The notes under the pieces: generated by a model
The model's database searches: none
Told to the model about the DNA's origin: nothing
Seen by the model: only the letters and a program-made list of their open reading frames with translations
Assembly (NCBI GenBank): GCA_035578155.1
Contig: JAPWDM010000007.1
Location: 28,246,413-28,310,412 of the forward strand
Source: Brachynemurus nebulosus
Lineage: Eukaryota > Arthropoda > Insecta > Neuroptera > Myrmeleontidae
Length of the DNA: 64,000 bases
Reading direction: 5' to 3'
Shown here: positions 62,592-64,000 of the stretch, piece after piece
How the letters are laid out: each line of letters starts with the position of its first letter
Position numbering within the stretch: the first letter of the stretch is position 1
Made by a program: the position numbers and the translations under genes

Positions 62592-63835
62592 CGGGGTAAT
62601 TGTGAATGGATCTTCATGAACTGAAATAAAAGCGTTCTTTTAAGTATTTTTTATAGTATATATCACATTATGGATGATTTATTTTTAATTCTACATTATT
62701 CAGGATGCACCATACAAATTTTGAGCAAATTCGTATGAAAAACAAAAATTTTATAAGCCATTCATATTTCCCCGGTGCGGTTTGGCAAATCTTATGAATT
62801 TTGGGGTAAAAGTGAATGCCGTCAGAAAAATTATTTAGAATGGATTACAAGAGAAGTGAGGTACATCAGAGTAAAGCCCAACTTAAATTCTTCACATTTA
62901 CTCCACTTTCAAATTTTTCATCATACTTTAGCGGTCACAATTTCTCTTTGTTTAATGCAAGTTGCACATACCTCAAATTTCTACCAAAAATCAAGGTTAA
63001 ATAAAAATAACAAAAATTGTAGGAACAAATTTATTACAAGCCAAAAATGATATTTTGATGATATTTTGTTATTTTATCAAATAAAAAATAAAAAAATTAC
63101 AAGATTTTCACACAAAAACAAGGAAAATGAGACTTTTTCAAGGGAATACATTTAGTTAACTCTTTTAAACAAACCATATGGAAAAATTTTTTGCCTCAAA
63201 ATGCCGGGCTCTTTACTGCCAAGTGATAAGTACAATAGATAAGGTTACAAGATGAGAAAAAGAAAAAAAATCAAAGATTCCAACATCAAAAAAGTGAACC
63301 TTAGGATTGCACAAAATACAAATTATACTAAACTATGTTGATAAAATTTGACATTATTTAGAATTATACCGTATTTCGGAAAATCTGTCACAGATGGCGG
63401 CACCTGTACCAGTGAATATGTACATATCGCAGCATTTTGAGCCGCCATATTGCAGGACGAGTTAACTCGTCTTAATCATTTAAAGAGTTAACATGAATAA
63501 AAACAACAATCTATTAGGTCTAATACTGTAAATTTAAAAAAAAATGGTTTTGTATTAATCCTACTGCCCTTGGACACTCACAGAGACATTGAAAACAAGT
63601 AATTTTTCTGTTTTTGTAAGTTGTTATTGGATAAGGGAGCACAGCAATGAATTCGTAGATTGATACACAAAACATCGCTCTTTACACAATTTTTTTTTTT
63701 GTATTGTTTGTACAACGGAAATTTGTACACTAATGTCACCAGCATCTTCATCAACATTTTCAACTCTGAAAAGAACACTACTGAAATTTTTGATCGAAAT
63801 GGGGCATTTGTGAATGACGTTCACAATTACCCCAC
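62592..63835. mobile_element. Possible TIR element with ggggtaattgtgaatg ends
   Basis: The left end ccggggtaattgtgaatg is matched by the inverse ttcacaattacccc at about 63820-63834. A further direct copy, ggggtaattgtgaatt, lies at 63851. Boundaries and target duplications are unclear. Confidence 0.35.
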
Positions 63836-64000
63836 AATTTTAAAATCATGGGGTAATTGTGAATTGGTAATAAATTGTCCAATTTCTTTAGCAATTTAAT
63901 AAGGAACCCTCTCAGGGTTTCGACCACTTCTTTAGAAGTACTTTTAACCATTTCTTACCTTTTAAAAAAAGAAAATGTATTTAAAAAAAATTTTTTTGAG
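63836..64000. other. AT-rich window end
   Basis: Nothing recognised beyond a second ggggtaattgtgaatt. Confidence 0.3.

Noticed and set aside
62775..63050. 91-codon plus-strand frame
   Set aside because: Lys/Asn-rich, no domain, and within a possible repeat. No splice or start support.

Overview
This is a eukaryotic, AT-rich, intron-rich window, almost certainly from an insect. Two conserved animal genes split by introns can be reconstructed on the minus strand, and most of the rest is transposon debris. Telomere-like TTAGG motifs and the types of repeat fit an insect; I cannot name the order.

Genes, all on the minus strand. (1) Positions 1-154 hold the start of an unidentified protein that runs off the window. 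(2) Positions 12802-19914 hold a MIER1-type corepressor gene (ELM2 plus SANT domains). I joined five exons with matching splice phases into a 459-residue protein. (3) Positions 27623-60438 hold a TGF-beta superfamily ligand, best called maverick-like. Three exons (59881-60438, 44524-44677, 27623-28458) join in phase into a 515-residue precursor. Its two introns are about 15 and 16 kb and carry much of the window's transposon load. A GC-richer island at 62210-62520 could be an upstream exon or promoter. No gene is supported on the plus strand.

Repeats by region. 1-12 kb: a palindromic MITE, a (TA)n array, pogo/Tigger-like elements (one holding a hAT MITE), an arthropod repeat starting with a CGCGGCTTCGCTCGCG motif, and TA-flanked MITEs. 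11.7-12.6 kb: a PIF/Harbinger-like relic. 12.8-20 kb: the MIER1 introns carry a 65-74 bp minisatellite with TTAGG motifs and several nested TIR elements. 22-27.2 kb: a long palindrome, a hAT MITE with a perfect 8-bp target duplication, and a Penelope-like retroelement inserted into a MITE, with an in-frame triplication of a reverse-transcriptase motif. 28.5-44.5 kb and 44.7-59.9 kb (the ligand introns): nested pogo-like, mariner-like and hAT elements, at least six long copies of a putative helentron-like family with a central (TA)n microsatellite, a tRNA-like sequence, and non-LTR reverse-transcriptase scraps. 60.4-64 kb: a foldback element and AT-rich sequence.

The genes have no evident joint function. 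The main interest lies in the cryptic ligand gene, the three-level nest at 44841-46051, the triplicated reverse-transcriptase motif, and the microsatellite-centred repeat family with its chimeric junctions.
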